In this document: positions 8,014 through 15,340 of the stretch, piece after piece
How the letters are laid out: the number at the start of each line of letters is the position of its first letter
Position numbering within the stretch: position 1 is the stretch's first letter
Source: Prochlorococcus sp. AG-455-E15
GTDB taxonomy: Bacteria; Cyanobacteriota; Cyanobacteriia; PCC-6307; Cyanobiaceae
Length of the DNA stretch: 19,634 nt
Direction of reading: 5' to 3'
NCBI GenBank assembly: GCA_003212115.1
Contig: QCQS01000013.1
Span: 1 to 19,634 of the forward strand
Position numbers and translations under genes: made by a program
The notes under the pieces: generated by a model
What the model saw: the letters and a program-made list of their open reading frames with translations, nothing else
The model's database searches: none
What the model was told of the DNA's origin: nothing

Positions 8014-8985
8014 TTAACTACCTATTTTTTCAACGGCAGCTCTTGATTTCAAAAGGATATTCCCTTTTAAGGGGATAAATCCAAGGGATGAAGCCTTATC
8101 TTGATACTCATCACTTAACAATGTATTAAAGGCTTGTTTGATTGCTTTAGTGTTTCTACCATTACCTTTTTCGTAAGCAAGTATCCAAGTCAAGGTTGCT
8201 ATTGGATAAGCTCCTTTAGCTTTAGGGTTAGGATTTATACCAGCTAAGTTTTCATCAAGCTTAATGCCGTTTAAAGCTATTGCGCCTGATTCAGTATTTG
8301 GAGTAACGAATTCACCAGAAAGATTTTGAAGTGCAGCAGCCTTAACATTACCTTTAATGTATGACTGGTTCACATAACCAATTGCACCTGGAGTATTTTG
8401 AATAACACCTGCAACACCAGAATTTCCTTTTGCTCCAACTCCTGAAGGCCATTTAACAGATTTACCAGTACCTAAATTCCAAGTTTTAGAGAAAGCCTCC
8501 ATAGAATTTGTAAAAGCTTTAGTCGTGCCTGAGCCATCAGAACGATGTGTCCAAGTTAACTTACCTGATTTACAGCCTAATTCCTTCCAATCTTTTATCA
8601 TTCCCATTGCTACTTGAACAGCCTGCTCTTGAGTTAATTTCAAATCGCAATCATAGTTATATCCAAAAGCAATTGTTCCGCCTACCATCGGTATTTGAAC
8701 AAGTCCTCTTTTAACTTTCTCTATATCAGAATCTTTCATAGGATCATCTGATGCACCAAAATTTACAGTTTCGTCTATGAAAGCTTTTCTTCCAGATCCA
8801 GAACCTACTGCTTGATAATTAACTCTAGGGCCTCCAGATTTAGCTAAGTCAAAAAACCACCTGGTATAAATTTTCGAAGGAAATGTTGCACCAGCTCCAC
8901 TCAATCTTTTTGAAGCAATCGCTTCCTGAGAGAGAACTAATGAGATAGCAGAAGAAAAAATAAGGATTTTTTTTAATATGCCCAC
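8014..8985 (-). CDS. pstS: Periplasmic phosphate-binding protein PstS
   Basis: 323-aa substrate-binding protein that captures phosphate for PstCAB. The signal peptide is clear (KK at 5-6, hydrophobic 7-18, cleavage after AIA near residue 24). PstS phosphate-contact motifs are GAGATFP (30-36), GSGSG (61-65), SD at 79-80 and HRSDGSGTT (147-155). Two cysteines (C113, C138) may form a disulfide. The start is GTG (8983-8985), since no upstream in-frame ATG is available and the signal peptide begins here. Unlike the distant pstS of some Prochlorococcus strains, it sits directly upstream of pstC, giving the classical pstSCAB order. Upstream TTAA-containing repeats are irregular and only weakly Pho-box-like. 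Confidence 0.97.
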   Translation of the reverse strand: MGILKKILIFSSAISLVLSQEAIASKRLSGAGATFPSKIYTRWFFDLAKSGGPRVNYQAVGSGSGRKAFIDETVNFGASDDPMKDSDIEKVKRGLVQIPMVGGTIAFGYNYDCDLKLTQEQAVQVAMGMIKDWKELGCKSGKLTWTHRSDGSGTTKAFTNSMEAFSKTWNLGTGKSVKWPSGVGAKGNSGVAGVIQNTPGAIGYVNQSYIKGNVKAAALQNLSGEFVTPNTESGAIALNGIKLDENLAGINPNPKAKGAYPIATLTWILAYEKGNGRNTKAIKQAFNTLLSDEYQDKASSLGFIPLKGNILLKSRAAVEKIGS

Positions 8986-9071
8986 TTTGTAATGAGAAAT
9001 GAGTCTGTTAAATATAAATTACAGCCAAAAGGTAACTTAAGAATTTAAAGATATATAAATCAAATTATTTT

Positions 9072-9099
9072 GATATATAGAAATTATTATGTATATATC
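9072..9099. repeat. AT-rich inverted repeat in the pstS upstream region
   Basis: GATATATA (9072-9079) and TATATATC (9092-9099) form an 8-bp inverted repeat with a 12-base loop, about 90-115 bp upstream of the pstS start. No T-run follows on either strand, so it is not a typical terminator. It could be an operator or simply AT-rich low complexity. The rest of 8986-9155 holds no gene. Confidence 0.3.
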
Positions 9100-9155
9100 G
9101 GGATTAAAAGCTCAGCTGGAAAATTAAAATTCTCAATTAAATATCAACTCTTAAT

Positions 9156-9524
9156 TTAGAATTTAATTTTTGTTGTTACTCTGTTTTTATTTTGAGATTT
9201 GAATTCAAAAATTCCCGAATTAGTAAATATGGTCAACTCATCTCCAGATGTTTCTTCAATTGCAATTCCCTCAGACTCTAGATTTTTAACATATACATTA
9301 CCAATAAGTTTTAGAGATTTATCATCCTTGTCAAAAGAAAGCTTGTCAGAATAAGCCTCAAAATTACCACTATTACTCTTAATAACTACATTTCCCTTAG
9401 CCTCTAAATCACCTTCTAAAGTATTTATTTGAGAATCAGATGTAATTGTGTAATTAGTTAATTGCTCAGCAAAAGAAAATTCAGCAAATAAAAATAAAAA
9501 AGATGCAAAAAATAAGCTTTTCAT
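9156..9524 (-). CDS. LptA/OstA-like periplasmic protein
   Basis: 122-aa exported protein with a signal peptide (KSLFFASFLFLFAEFSFA, cleavage near residue 19). The mature part repeats the short beta-strand pattern of the OstA/LptA N-terminal domain: ITSDSQINTLEGDLEAKGNVVIK, then YSDKLSFDKDDKSLKLIGNVYVKN. LptA bridges lipopolysaccharide from the inner to the outer membrane. This copy is a single small domain, so a role in LPS or envelope transport is inferred from family only. Its ATG abuts the stop of the upstream cytochrome gene (TAAATG), so the two are almost certainly co-translated, an odd pairing. Confidence 0.8.
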   Translation of the reverse strand: MKSLFFASFLFLFAEFSFAEQLTNYTITSDSQINTLEGDLEAKGNVVIKSNSGNFEAYSDKLSFDKDDKSLKLIGNVYVKNLESEGIAIEETSGDELTIFTNSGIFEFKSQNKNRVTTKIKF

Positions 9525-9878
9525 TTACTCCCAACCCTTTTCCGCATTTTGAATAATCCATTGTGCAAGAACCTTATCCTCTCCATCCTTCAATTTATTT
9601 TTATAACCCTTCATAAAGCCAATCCCTTCATTGGCAATAATTGTTATTGAATCTACATCTGCTATTCCTCTTTTTTTAAGGTCGGAAAGTTTTAATGATT
9701 TAGATCCTTTGAGAACGACTGATCCACCTCTTACATGGCAGCCTGCACAAACATTTCTAAAAATTGTTTCTCCACCTCTAATATTAGAAGCCATTAGATA
9801 TCTATTTTGCAGAGAGATTTGAAAAATAATTATTAAAGTTATTACAGGAATTACAAGTAGATATTTAAATAATTTCAT
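9525..9878 (-). CDS. Class I cytochrome c (c6-like)
   Basis: 117-aa heme protein. The heme-binding CAGCH is at residues 44-48 and the probable axial methionine is M89 in GIGFMKGYKN; the C-terminal AEKGWE matches the AEKGW end of cytochrome c6 (PetJ). An N-terminal membrane segment or signal (LFKYLLVIPVITLIIIFQI) sends it to the lumen or periplasm; without a clear AxA site it may stay anchored. I chose the ATG at 9876-9878 because the longer frame would begin at a TTG (9902) and add eight unlikely residues, and a GGTGGA-like Shine-Dalgarno precedes this ATG. Electron transfer near the cytochrome b6f complex is inferred. It is coupled to the LptA-like gene downstream. Confidence 0.88.
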   Translation of the reverse strand: MKLFKYLLVIPVITLIIIFQISLQNRYLMASNIRGGETIFRNVCAGCHVRGGSVVLKGSKSLKLSDLKKRGIADVDSITIIANEGIGFMKGYKNKLKDGEDKVLAQWIIQNAEKGWE

Positions 9879-9932
9879 AGAATTTATTCCACCCAAAATC
9901 AATTTAGCTTTTAATTCTTAATCTCGATCTAT

Positions 9933-10997
9933 TTATTTTAATAACTCTACTGCTACGACAAGATTTCCTAAAAGTCCGTTCAAGGTATTTAGTTGTTCTT
10001 TACTACCAAATGCTATTAATACCTGACCTGGTTGAAGTATGAAATTACCGCCAGGATTGGTCACCAACTTTTCGTTTTCTTTTATTGCTAATATTTTGGC
10101 CCCGCTTTTTTTACCTATTCCAAGTTCAGAGAGTGATCTTTTCTCTGCAGTTTCAAAAAGACTTATATCATTACTTAATTCAAATTCTTCAATTTCACAT
10201 TCACTTCCTGCAAGCAGATCAAGGAAGTCGATAGCTATTGGTCTTAATGCCATTGATGCCATCGCTCTTCCTGCTGCGATATAAGGGCTTACAACTATAC
10301 TTGCTCCAGCTAATCTCAATTTACTTGCGGCTTCTTCGGTTCCAGCTCTTGCAATTACTCTTATAGAACTTCTTATTCCTTTTGCACTCAAAACTACATA
10401 TAAATTAGCAGCGTCGTTGGGTAAGGTAACGACCAAACTTTTGCATTTTTCTAACCCTGCAAGTTTTAAAGTCTCATCAAGAGTGGCGTCAGCGCAAAGA
10501 ACTTCTAAACCATTTTCTTCAGCAATTTTTTTTCTATCTTCATCGCTCTCAACTACAATGATTGGAATATTTTGCGTTTTTATTTGATTAGATATTTCCT
10601 GACCTACCCTCCCATATCCGCACAAAATTACATGATTTTCCATTTTTCTAAGAAGTCTTTTAAAACGTAATTCGTTTACTCTTTGAAAATAGCCGGATTC
10701 GAATAATCTAACAGCTTTTTGAAAAGTAAATTGAATAAAGATCAATCCGCCAACGATTACTAAAACAGTTACGATCCTGCCTTCAGGACTTAAAGGTTGA
10801 ACCTCTCCAAAACCAATAGTGGTTATTGTGATCAGAACCATCCATAAGCAATCACTCCATTCCCATCCCTCTGTAATTCGATAGCCAATTGCACCTAAGA
10901 AAAACAGAAAGAATAAAGAATAAATAAGACCTAACCAAGGCCTTAAATAGTCTTTAACAAAATAGAACTCAAATAATCTAAGCTTCATATCCCTCAT
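9933..10997 (-). CDS. Two-TM potassium channel with RCK/TrkA-N regulatory domain
   Basis: 354-aa protein: TM1 about 21-39, pore helix and filter TTIGFGE (59-65), TM2 about 75-92, then a Rossmann RCK domain starting HVILCGYGRVGQE (GxGxxG: G127, G129, G132) and a TrkA-C-like tail from about residue 270. The design resembles MthK/GsuK-type channels gated by a ligand-binding ring. The filter carries F and E in place of the common Y and D of TVGYGD, while the GxG backbone pattern is kept. The start is ATG at 10997; an in-frame ATG at 10988 is equally possible. Role: potassium flux or membrane potential control (inference). It lies 54 bp upstream of the cytochrome gene on the same strand, so co-transcription is possible. 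Confidence 0.92.
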   Translation of the reverse strand: MRDMKLRLFEFYFVKDYLRPWLGLIYSLFFLFFLGAIGYRITEGWEWSDCLWMVLITITTIGFGEVQPLSPEGRIVTVLVIVGGLIFIQFTFQKAVRLFESGYFQRVNELRFKRLLRKMENHVILCGYGRVGQEISNQIKTQNIPIIVVESDEDRKKIAEENGLEVLCADATLDETLKLAGLEKCKSLVVTLPNDAANLYVVLSAKGIRSSIRVIARAGTEEAASKLRLAGASIVVSPYIAAGRAMASMALRPIAIDFLDLLAGSECEIEEFELSNDISLFETAEKRSLSELGIGKKSGAKILAIKENEKLVTNPGGNFILQPGQVLIAFGSKEQLNTLNGLLGNLVVAVELLK

Positions 10998-11171
10998 TAT
11001 CGTTAACTATTCAAAAATTTCAAAAAAATTTTCTATTATGTTCCTAAAACTATTTATTTCTTTAGGTGAAATACATATTGAGCAGGATAATAATATTTAT
11101 TTTCGTAGCTGTATGCATTAAACAAATGATTATGGTCTCTGGTCTTATTTAGTTTTTGATTCAAAAGCAAT

Positions 11172-11303
11172 TCAAGGTTTTACTTGTACTGATTCAATAA
11201 GAAAATCAGAAGCTGCTTTTAACCAATCAGCGACTGTAAGACGAAGGTCAGGTTGAGAATATACAAGCGCGATAATAATTCCAACTAAGATTATCCTTAC
11301 CAT
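11172..11303 (-). CDS. 43-aa single-span membrane protein
   Basis: ATG-to-TGA frame of 43 codons on the minus strand. The N-terminus MVRIILVGIIIALVYSQ is a membrane or signal segment; the rest (PDLRLTVADWLKAASDFL, then IESVQVKP) forms a plausible amphipathic helix at the membrane. Codon use is less extremely AT-rich than in the flanks. Family not recognised. It is the only convincing gene in 10998-11380; the remainder of that gap (10998-11171) shows nothing I can support. Confidence 0.65.
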   Translation of the reverse strand: MVRIILVGIIIALVYSQPDLRLTVADWLKAASDFLIESVQVKP

Positions 11304-11380
11304 GGCAATTCAAATATTCTTATGAATTAAAGCACAACTATTTAGTAAAAAAAACCTTAAATTTATAAAAAATAGATTAA

Positions 11381-11734
11381 TTAAAATTTCTCTAATTGAT
11401 TAAACAAATATTCCACTCTTCTGAGATTAACACCCAAATCTGATTGCCCTAATCTTGCTGCAGATCTTATTTGGATTATTCCTTTTGATCTGTCTACATA
11501 GCTTCTTACATCAAGCTTTAAAATTTCAAGGTCGTCAGGAAATCTAAAAATCAAACTTCTACAGACACCTTTCCAATAATTCCTTCCACTTTCAATAACT
11601 TTTGTCCGAGGTAACCCTTCTGCCAGAGAAACAAGTTGAATAAACTTTTGATCAACATTTATTAGTTTCTTTTCTACTAAGACACTATTTAATGGGTTAG
11701 TTATTGGAGCAAGACCTTGGATGGAAGAAACCAT
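11381..11734 (-). CDS. DUF1499 family protein
   Basis: 117-aa protein whose C-terminal half carries the DUF1499 pattern: RFPDD (about 64-68), then VDRSKGIIQIRSAARLGQSDLGVNLRRVEYL, in which the RSxxRxGxSDxGVNxxRxE block is diagnostic. The family has no established function; members occur widely in cyanobacteria and proteobacteria. No signal peptide or membrane segment is visible and the length is normal for a stand-alone domain. It is separated from genes on both sides by gaps of about 80-120 bp. Confidence 0.85.
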   Translation of the reverse strand: MVSSIQGLAPITNPLNSVLVEKKLINVDQKFIQLVSLAEGLPRTKVIESGRNYWKGVCRSLIFRFPDDLEILKLDVRSYVDRSKGIIQIRSAARLGQSDLGVNLRRVEYLFNQLEKF

Positions 11735-11854
11735 ATTTTTTAAGAACTAGTTATTGTTCTAACCGATTTCATACACAAAGTGAGAGAAAAAAGTAAATAA
11801 TTTTCTCATAAATTTGATCTCTTTATAAAGATTCCTTATTTTGTGATCAAAATT

Positions 11855-11992
11855 CTAAAATTTAAGATTTTTTATTGTTTTTTTTGATAAAGATGGTTGC
11901 CTACTTTGTTTACTATTTAGTTTCCTAACCCATAAAAAAACTCCCACAAACAAAAAAATTTCAACAATAATTCCAAGCTGTATAAGACTCAT
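11855..11992 (-). CDS. 45-aa single-span membrane protein
   Basis: Begins MSLIQLGIIVEIFLFVGVFL followed by WVRKLNSKQSRQPS: one hydrophobic helix (about 3-22) and a basic, polar tail, predicting N-out/C-in topology by the positive-inside rule. Its ATG overlaps the stop of the upstream 30-aa frame (ATGA at 11989-11992), which supports both frames as coupled genes. Family not recognised. The region downstream to 11735 holds no gene. Confidence 0.7.
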   Translation of the reverse strand: MSLIQLGIIVEIFLFVGVFLWVRKLNSKQSRQPSLSKKTIKNLKF

Positions 11993-12081
11993 TTTTTATC
12001 CTCTTTTTTCTTGTTGGTGCCCTCTATATATGGCACAAGGATATTTGATAGCCATTTTTTAAATGAACTTAAAGGTTTCAT
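11989..12081 (-). CDS. 30-aa basic microprotein
   Basis: Thirty codons, ATG to TGA: MKPLSSFKKWLSNILVPYI then EGTNKKKEDKK. The N-terminal half is amphipathic and ends in a short hydrophobic patch; the tail is strongly charged, as in a peripheral membrane peptide. It starts 7 bp after the stop of the 127-aa gene and its stop overlaps the start of the 45-aa gene. This tight three-gene arrangement is the main evidence that it is real. No known family. Confidence 0.6.
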   Translation of the reverse strand: MKPLSSFKKWLSNILVPYIEGTNKKKEDKK

Positions 12082-12088
12082 AATCTAT

Positions 12089-12472
12089 TTACTTGCCTTT
12101 TCTCCACATACTCCTCCCTTTGATGAGATCCTCTATATTTGGCCAAGCTGCTATTAATTCTTTGAGTGCCTTTCTATTAGGAGTATAGAAAACACATGAC
12201 AATGCACTTATTACATAAAGTATGAACCATAACTTACTTTCTGAATAAGCTAGAGACAAAGAGAAAAGAAAACTTCCAATAAAGAAAAAGAAAAATGACC
12301 TATTTAATATTTCTAATGGAGTTCTTTTAAGTCTGTAAAATTTAATCTTTTTACTATCTTCCTCAGTATCTTTCTGAAATTTACTTTCGTACGAATTAAT
12401 TATTTCTTCTTCTAGAACTTTTTCATACTCTAAATTATCAATTGGATCGCTTTTATCCTTTTTATTTATCAT
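12089..12472 (-). CDS. 127-aa membrane protein of unknown function
   Basis: A charged cytoplasmic N-terminus (~55 residues, many K/E/D) is followed by two closely spaced hydrophobic spans (FFFFFIGSFLFSLSLAY and LWFILYVISALSCVFY) and a conserved-looking C-terminus (NRKALKELIAAWPNIEDLI, then KGRSMWRKGK) with two tryptophans. This hairpin-membrane layout resembles assembly or regulatory factors of thylakoid complexes, but I do not recognise a family and that role is only a guess. It leads a probable three-gene minus-strand operon with the 30-aa and 45-aa proteins. The 283 bp upstream contain no gene. Confidence 0.8.
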   Translation of the reverse strand: MINKKDKSDPIDNLEYEKVLEEEIINSYESKFQKDTEEDSKKIKFYRLKRTPLEILNRSFFFFFIGSFLFSLSLAYSESKLWFILYVISALSCVFYTPNRKALKELIAAWPNIEDLIKGRSMWRKGK

Positions 12473-12755
12473 TAGTATTTCTACATTATAAATATAGTAA
12501 CTAATTTAAGATATTTTAATAAGTATCAAATTGTATCTGTTAAGTAGAGCTACACGAACAGATCATGATTTTGAAAATACTTTAAGATTGTTTTATTAAT
12601 AAAAGATAAATTAGTCAATATATTCTTTTTAATTTTCCCAAGTCTTTCAGTCATTTAAAACAATCACTTCTATAAACTTCATAGCATTAATTAAATTGGG
12701 AGGCAATATCTAAATCTAGAGTTAAAATAGTTTAGAGATTTTAATAATAATCTAT

Positions 12756-13067
12756 ATGCAAAGGTATTTGATTTCCTACGAATTTACAGATGGCGAGGAT
12801 CAAGAAGAAGGGGCAGAAATGCTAATTAATTGGTACGAATCAGGTGGTCCCCAAAACAGACCTGAAAACTATGAGGTTCATTCTTGGATTTTTATGGTTC
12901 AAAATGGAATTGGACATTCTGTAGTGAGTGCAGATTCTCTTGAGACAATTTGGAAGCAATGGCATCCCTGGAGAAGGTTAATGGATATAAGTATTCAACC
13001 GTGTATGGATCTCGATGAGACAGTGGGGTTATTCAAAAAACAAAAAATGAATACACGGATTGTCTAA
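12756..13067 (+). CDS. Small cytosolic protein, DUF3303-like
   Basis: 103-aa soluble protein: MQRYLISYEFTDGEDQEEGAEML at the start, then a glycine/proline turn (SGGPQNRPENYEVHSWIFM) and a region rich in tryptophan (TIWKQWHPWRRLMDISIQP). The short alpha/beta pattern and the 'WHPWRRLMDISIQP' end resemble the DUF3303 family from memory; I hold this loosely. No signal peptide or membrane span. It is flanked by 283 bp upstream and 95 bp downstream, so it is probably monocistronic. Confidence 0.75.
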   Translation: MQRYLISYEFTDGEDQEEGAEMLINWYESGGPQNRPENYEVHSWIFMVQNGIGHSVVSADSLETIWKQWHPWRRLMDISIQPCMDLDETVGLFKKQKMNTRIV

Positions 13068-13162
13068 AAGTATTTCTGACTTCCAAATATAAATTTCTTT
13101 TTAGTAGCACCTAATACTACAGACATATTTAACTGCGTTAAAAAGGATAAGATTAATTTTCC

Positions 13163-13357
13163 ATGATGAATGATTCTTATCACATTTATTTCAAAGGAGA
13201 AATTCTTTTCAAGAATTTAAGTAAAGATGAATTTGAATTTGTTTGGGAAAAACTTTATACATCTTATATAAATGCCTTAAATAAAGAGCTAACCTACGAA
13301 TTAATTAGCGAAAACAATATTATGGAGTCGGCCTTTAACCTTGAACCATCGTACTAA
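13163..13357 (+). CDS. 64-aa hypothetical protein
   Basis: Begins with tandem methionines (ATG at 13163 and 13166) and continues DSYHIYFKGEILFKNLSKDEF, an alternation of hydrophobic strands followed by an acidic helix (FEFVWEKLYTSYINALNKEL). No membrane segment or cysteine. The aromatic-rich composition and conventional codon use look like real coding, but the family is not recognised. It converges with the minus-strand genes ending at 13378. Confidence 0.65.
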   Translation: MMNDSYHIYFKGEILFKNLSKDEFEFVWEKLYTSYINALNKELTYELISENNIMESAFNLEPSY

Positions 13358-13377
13358 ATGAAGAACTAAATATTACA

Positions 13378-13620
13378 CTATGAATAAAATAAGAACAACT
13401 GTCTCTCTTTTATTTTGAGGTACTCTTTCTCTTCTTTAGTTATATCCAAAGCAATTTTATTTGCCTCGATTTCAACATTTGAACTATAAGTTTCAAAGTT
13501 TTCTTCTCTTTTAAATAGAGCGACAATGCCTATATCTGTTATGAACCAAATAAAATGATCGGTTTCTCCAATTGGCTCTTCTTTTAAAGAGTCAAAAATC
13601 AAATCGTAGGTTGAATCCAT
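13378..13620 (-). CDS. 80-aa hypothetical protein
   Basis: Acidic soluble protein starting MDSTYDLIFDSLKEEPIGE, with a strand-like hydrophobic core (DHFIWFITDIGIVALF) and a charged C-terminal helix (ANKIALDITKEEKEYLKIKE). Its first 29 bp overlap the 3' end of the upstream 95-aa gene in another frame, which is longer than usual but consistent with coupled translation. No family recognised. Both frames look protein-like across the overlap. Confidence 0.6.
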   Translation of the reverse strand: MDSTYDLIFDSLKEEPIGETDHFIWFITDIGIVALFKREENFETYSSNVEIEANKIALDITKEEKEYLKIKERQLFLFYS

Positions 13621-13879
13621 TTAATTGTTCTCTGAGGGATTTTAGTTGCCCCCCATTGCAATAATTTACGGCCTCATAATTGGTACCACCATCTTCAATA
13701 ATTTCTTCAACACATTTATTGAAAAGTTTAGACTCTTGTTTTACTGAACATAATCCAAAAGCTATTGCAGCTAAAGCTATTGCAGATACAAAGTTAGAAC
13801 CAAGTTGAATAAAGCCATAGGCGAACATAATGTTTTTCTTTCCAGAACATTTTTTTGAATCCTTTTTTTCTTCTGTCAT
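13592..13879 (-). CDS. 95-aa membrane protein of unknown function
   Basis: Lysine-rich N-terminus (MTEEKKDSKKCSGKK), a long hydrophobic stretch (about 18-46, including FVSAIALAAIAFGLCSV) and a polar C-terminal domain with C56 and C74 that may face the lumen and pair. Further cysteines are at C11 and C44. The family is not recognised. It is the first of two overlapping minus-strand genes; upstream lies a ~530-bp stretch with little coding capacity. Confidence 0.65.
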   Translation of the reverse strand: MTEEKKDSKKCSGKKNIMFAYGFIQLGSNFVSAIALAAIAFGLCSVKQESKLFNKCVEEIIEDGGTNYEAVNYCNGGQLKSLREQLNGFNLRFDF

Positions 13880-14412
13880 TTTAAATAATTAATTTAATCA
13901 AATTTATTTGATTAATTTTTGTTTTGAGAAATATTTGCATGGAGAAAACCGAATTAAACAATTATTTATCAACTATGACAAATATTAAAATTTTCAAGTT
14001 TAGATTGATTTTTCTTCATTTTTATTTTCAATTTGATACATGATGAAGAAAAAACTTTTTAAATTTTTTATCAACATAAGCTTCTGCTAAAAATATTTTA
14101 TCTTTTTTAAAAAGTAATGATCCCACTGTTATGACAAGAGATTATGATAATTTTTAAACTATATTTTATTTTATTTGATGAAGTATTAATACTTAAAAAA
14201 TTTTCCAGAAAAGCTTGTTTTGATAATGCTCCCGAAGAGTTATCCACTTTTTAAGCGTTTTTCAACAGGGTTTTCCACAGTATGTTGAATAAATTTCAAT
14301 TTCTATGTGCAAAATAAAATATTATCTTCTTTTAAGAAAAAACTAGCCACATTTTTTTTGGGGGATCACTATGATCTCAACTGTCTTTTAAATAATTTTA
14401 AGAATAAATCTT
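13880..14412. other. Gene-sparse AT-rich stretch
   Basis: No convincing gene of normal length on either strand. It holds the DnaA-box-like cluster (14240-14314, listed separately). Two weak small frames were seen: a 34-codon + frame at 13939 (MEKTELNNYLSTM...) and a 32-codon - frame starting at a GTG (14126-14124) and ending at 14028 (MGSLLFKKDKIFLAEAYV...). Both are rich in K/F/I, as chance frames in AT-rich DNA would be, so I do not call them as genes. Confidence 0.6.
14240..14314. other. Cluster of four DnaA-box-like sequences
   Basis: Within 75 bp: TTATCCACT (+, 14240-14248), TTTTCAACA (+, 14259-14267), TTTTCCACA (+, 14271-14279) and TTTTGCACA (-, 14306-14314, read as TGTGCAAAA on +). 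TTTTCCACA is the reported cyanobacterial DnaA box, and the last fits TTWTNCACA; the first two each differ from the consensus by one base. The flanks are strongly AT-rich. No dnaA or dnaN is in the window, so this may be a DnaA titration or regulatory site rather than oriC. Confidence 0.55.
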
Positions 14413-14538
14413 ATGAATCCAAATGAGACAAAAAAGAATTTAAATCCCGAAATCAAAAAAGAGTTGGAAAAATCTAAACTCAAAGTTCTTACTAATGAAA
14501 ATGATTTTTTAGTAAAAAACCTCAAAAAGGCTGGATGA
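14413..14538 (+). CDS. 41-aa basic helical microprotein
   Basis: ATG-to-TGA frame of 41 codons: MNPNETKKNLNPEIKKELEK then SKLKVLTNENDFLVKNLKKAG. It is highly charged with no membrane span, and is mostly helix-compatible with a predicted break at TNEND. It starts about 100 bp after the last DnaA-like box. Composition looks coding, but lysine-rich frames also arise by chance in AT-rich DNA. No family recognised. The ~290 bp after it hold nothing I can support. Confidence 0.5.
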   Translation: MNPNETKKNLNPEIKKELEKSKLKVLTNENDFLVKNLKKAG

Positions 14539-14828
14539 TTTATTAGAGCTAAAAATTATTACTAAACAACAAAATTTTCAAAAAACTCCTTTCTAGGGCA
14601 AAATAATGATTTCTTGAATGATCACCCAAAATATTTAATTTGCCAAATATAAAATTTCTATTAAATATACAAATTAATACTCTTAATACTTAACAAATTA
14701 AGCAAATCCTAGTTATATTAATTAAATCTCAGCAAGAGATCAGATTAGAAATATAAATTCCAAGTACAAATTTTTTTTAAATTTTTAAACACTAGCATTC
14801 CTTATTAGCATCATAATTTCTTTAAAAG

Positions 14829-15080
14829 ATGAATATCCAAGAACTTAAAATCAACTATAAAAAACTTTTAAACAAAGCTGCCAAAGCAAATGGTCGCAAA
14901 GAAACTGTTTCATACTTAAATCGTGCTGCTAAAATTAAATCAAAAATCTATTCAAACACTAAAGTAAAATGCTTTAGATGTAATGGAGCAGGTTTTCTAA
15001 GAATTTCATTAGATGAGACTAAAACATGTCTATCTTGTTATGGGAAGGGTTTTTTAATTAAAGAAATTCAGCAAGTTTAA
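14829..15080 (+). CDS. 83-aa protein with DnaJ-like CxxC zinc finger
   Basis: The N-terminal half is a basic helical domain (LKINYKKLLNKAAKANGRK, then YLNRAAKIKSKIY). The C-terminal half holds two CxxCxGxG repeats, CFRCNGAGF (C48, C51) and CLSCYGKGF (C67, C70), which match half of a DnaJ cysteine-rich zinc-binding region and would bind one zinc ion. No J domain is present, so it is not a full DnaJ. A chaperone-like or nucleic-acid-binding role is an inference. It leads the run of small + strand genes that continues to 16014. Confidence 0.8.
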   Translation: MNIQELKINYKKLLNKAAKANGRKETVSYLNRAAKIKSKIYSNTKVKCFRCNGAGFLRISLDETKTCLSCYGKGFLIKEIQQV

Positions 15081-15095
15081 AAATTTTTATTGTTC

Positions 15096-15251
15096 ATGAA
15101 AAATCTCATTCAAACCCACAAAAAATTAATAAAAACAGTAAAAGAACAAATGGGATTTTCTGATTATGGAATGTACTGGTTGGCTTTCCTGGAAGGGGGT
15201 TTAACTATATGGTTGCTAGATAGAATATTTTTCCACTGGTTAAAGTTTTAA
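15096..15251 (+). CDS. 51-aa membrane-associated microprotein
   Basis: ATG-to-TAA frame of 51 codons. A basic N-terminus (MKNLIQTHKKLIKTVKEQ) precedes one aromatic-rich hydrophobic stretch (GMYWLAFLEGGLTIWLL, about 25-41) and the ending DRIFFHWLKF. The glycine-containing YWLAFLEGG motif looks conserved-protein-like and the frame does not resemble chance AT-rich coding. It begins 15 bp after the zinc-finger gene, so it is probably in the same transcript. Family not recognised. Confidence 0.65.
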   Translation: MKNLIQTHKKLIKTVKEQMGFSDYGMYWLAFLEGGLTIWLLDRIFFHWLKF

Positions 15252-15340
15252 TTTTTATTTATGTAAAAAAATTCTGCAGGTATAAAATAAAATAATTTAT
15301 CGAAATCATTTGAAAAGTTGTAGCATAGTAAAAAACTAAT

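Noticed and set aside
11039..11122. 27-codon + frame (MFLKLFISLGEIHIEQDNN...)
   Set aside because: No ribosome-binding site, neighbouring gene or distinct composition supports it.
13939..14126. Two small frames (34 and 32 codons) in the gene-sparse stretch
   Set aside because: Their K/F/I-rich products are expected by chance in AT-rich DNA, and no coupling or Shine-Dalgarno supports them.
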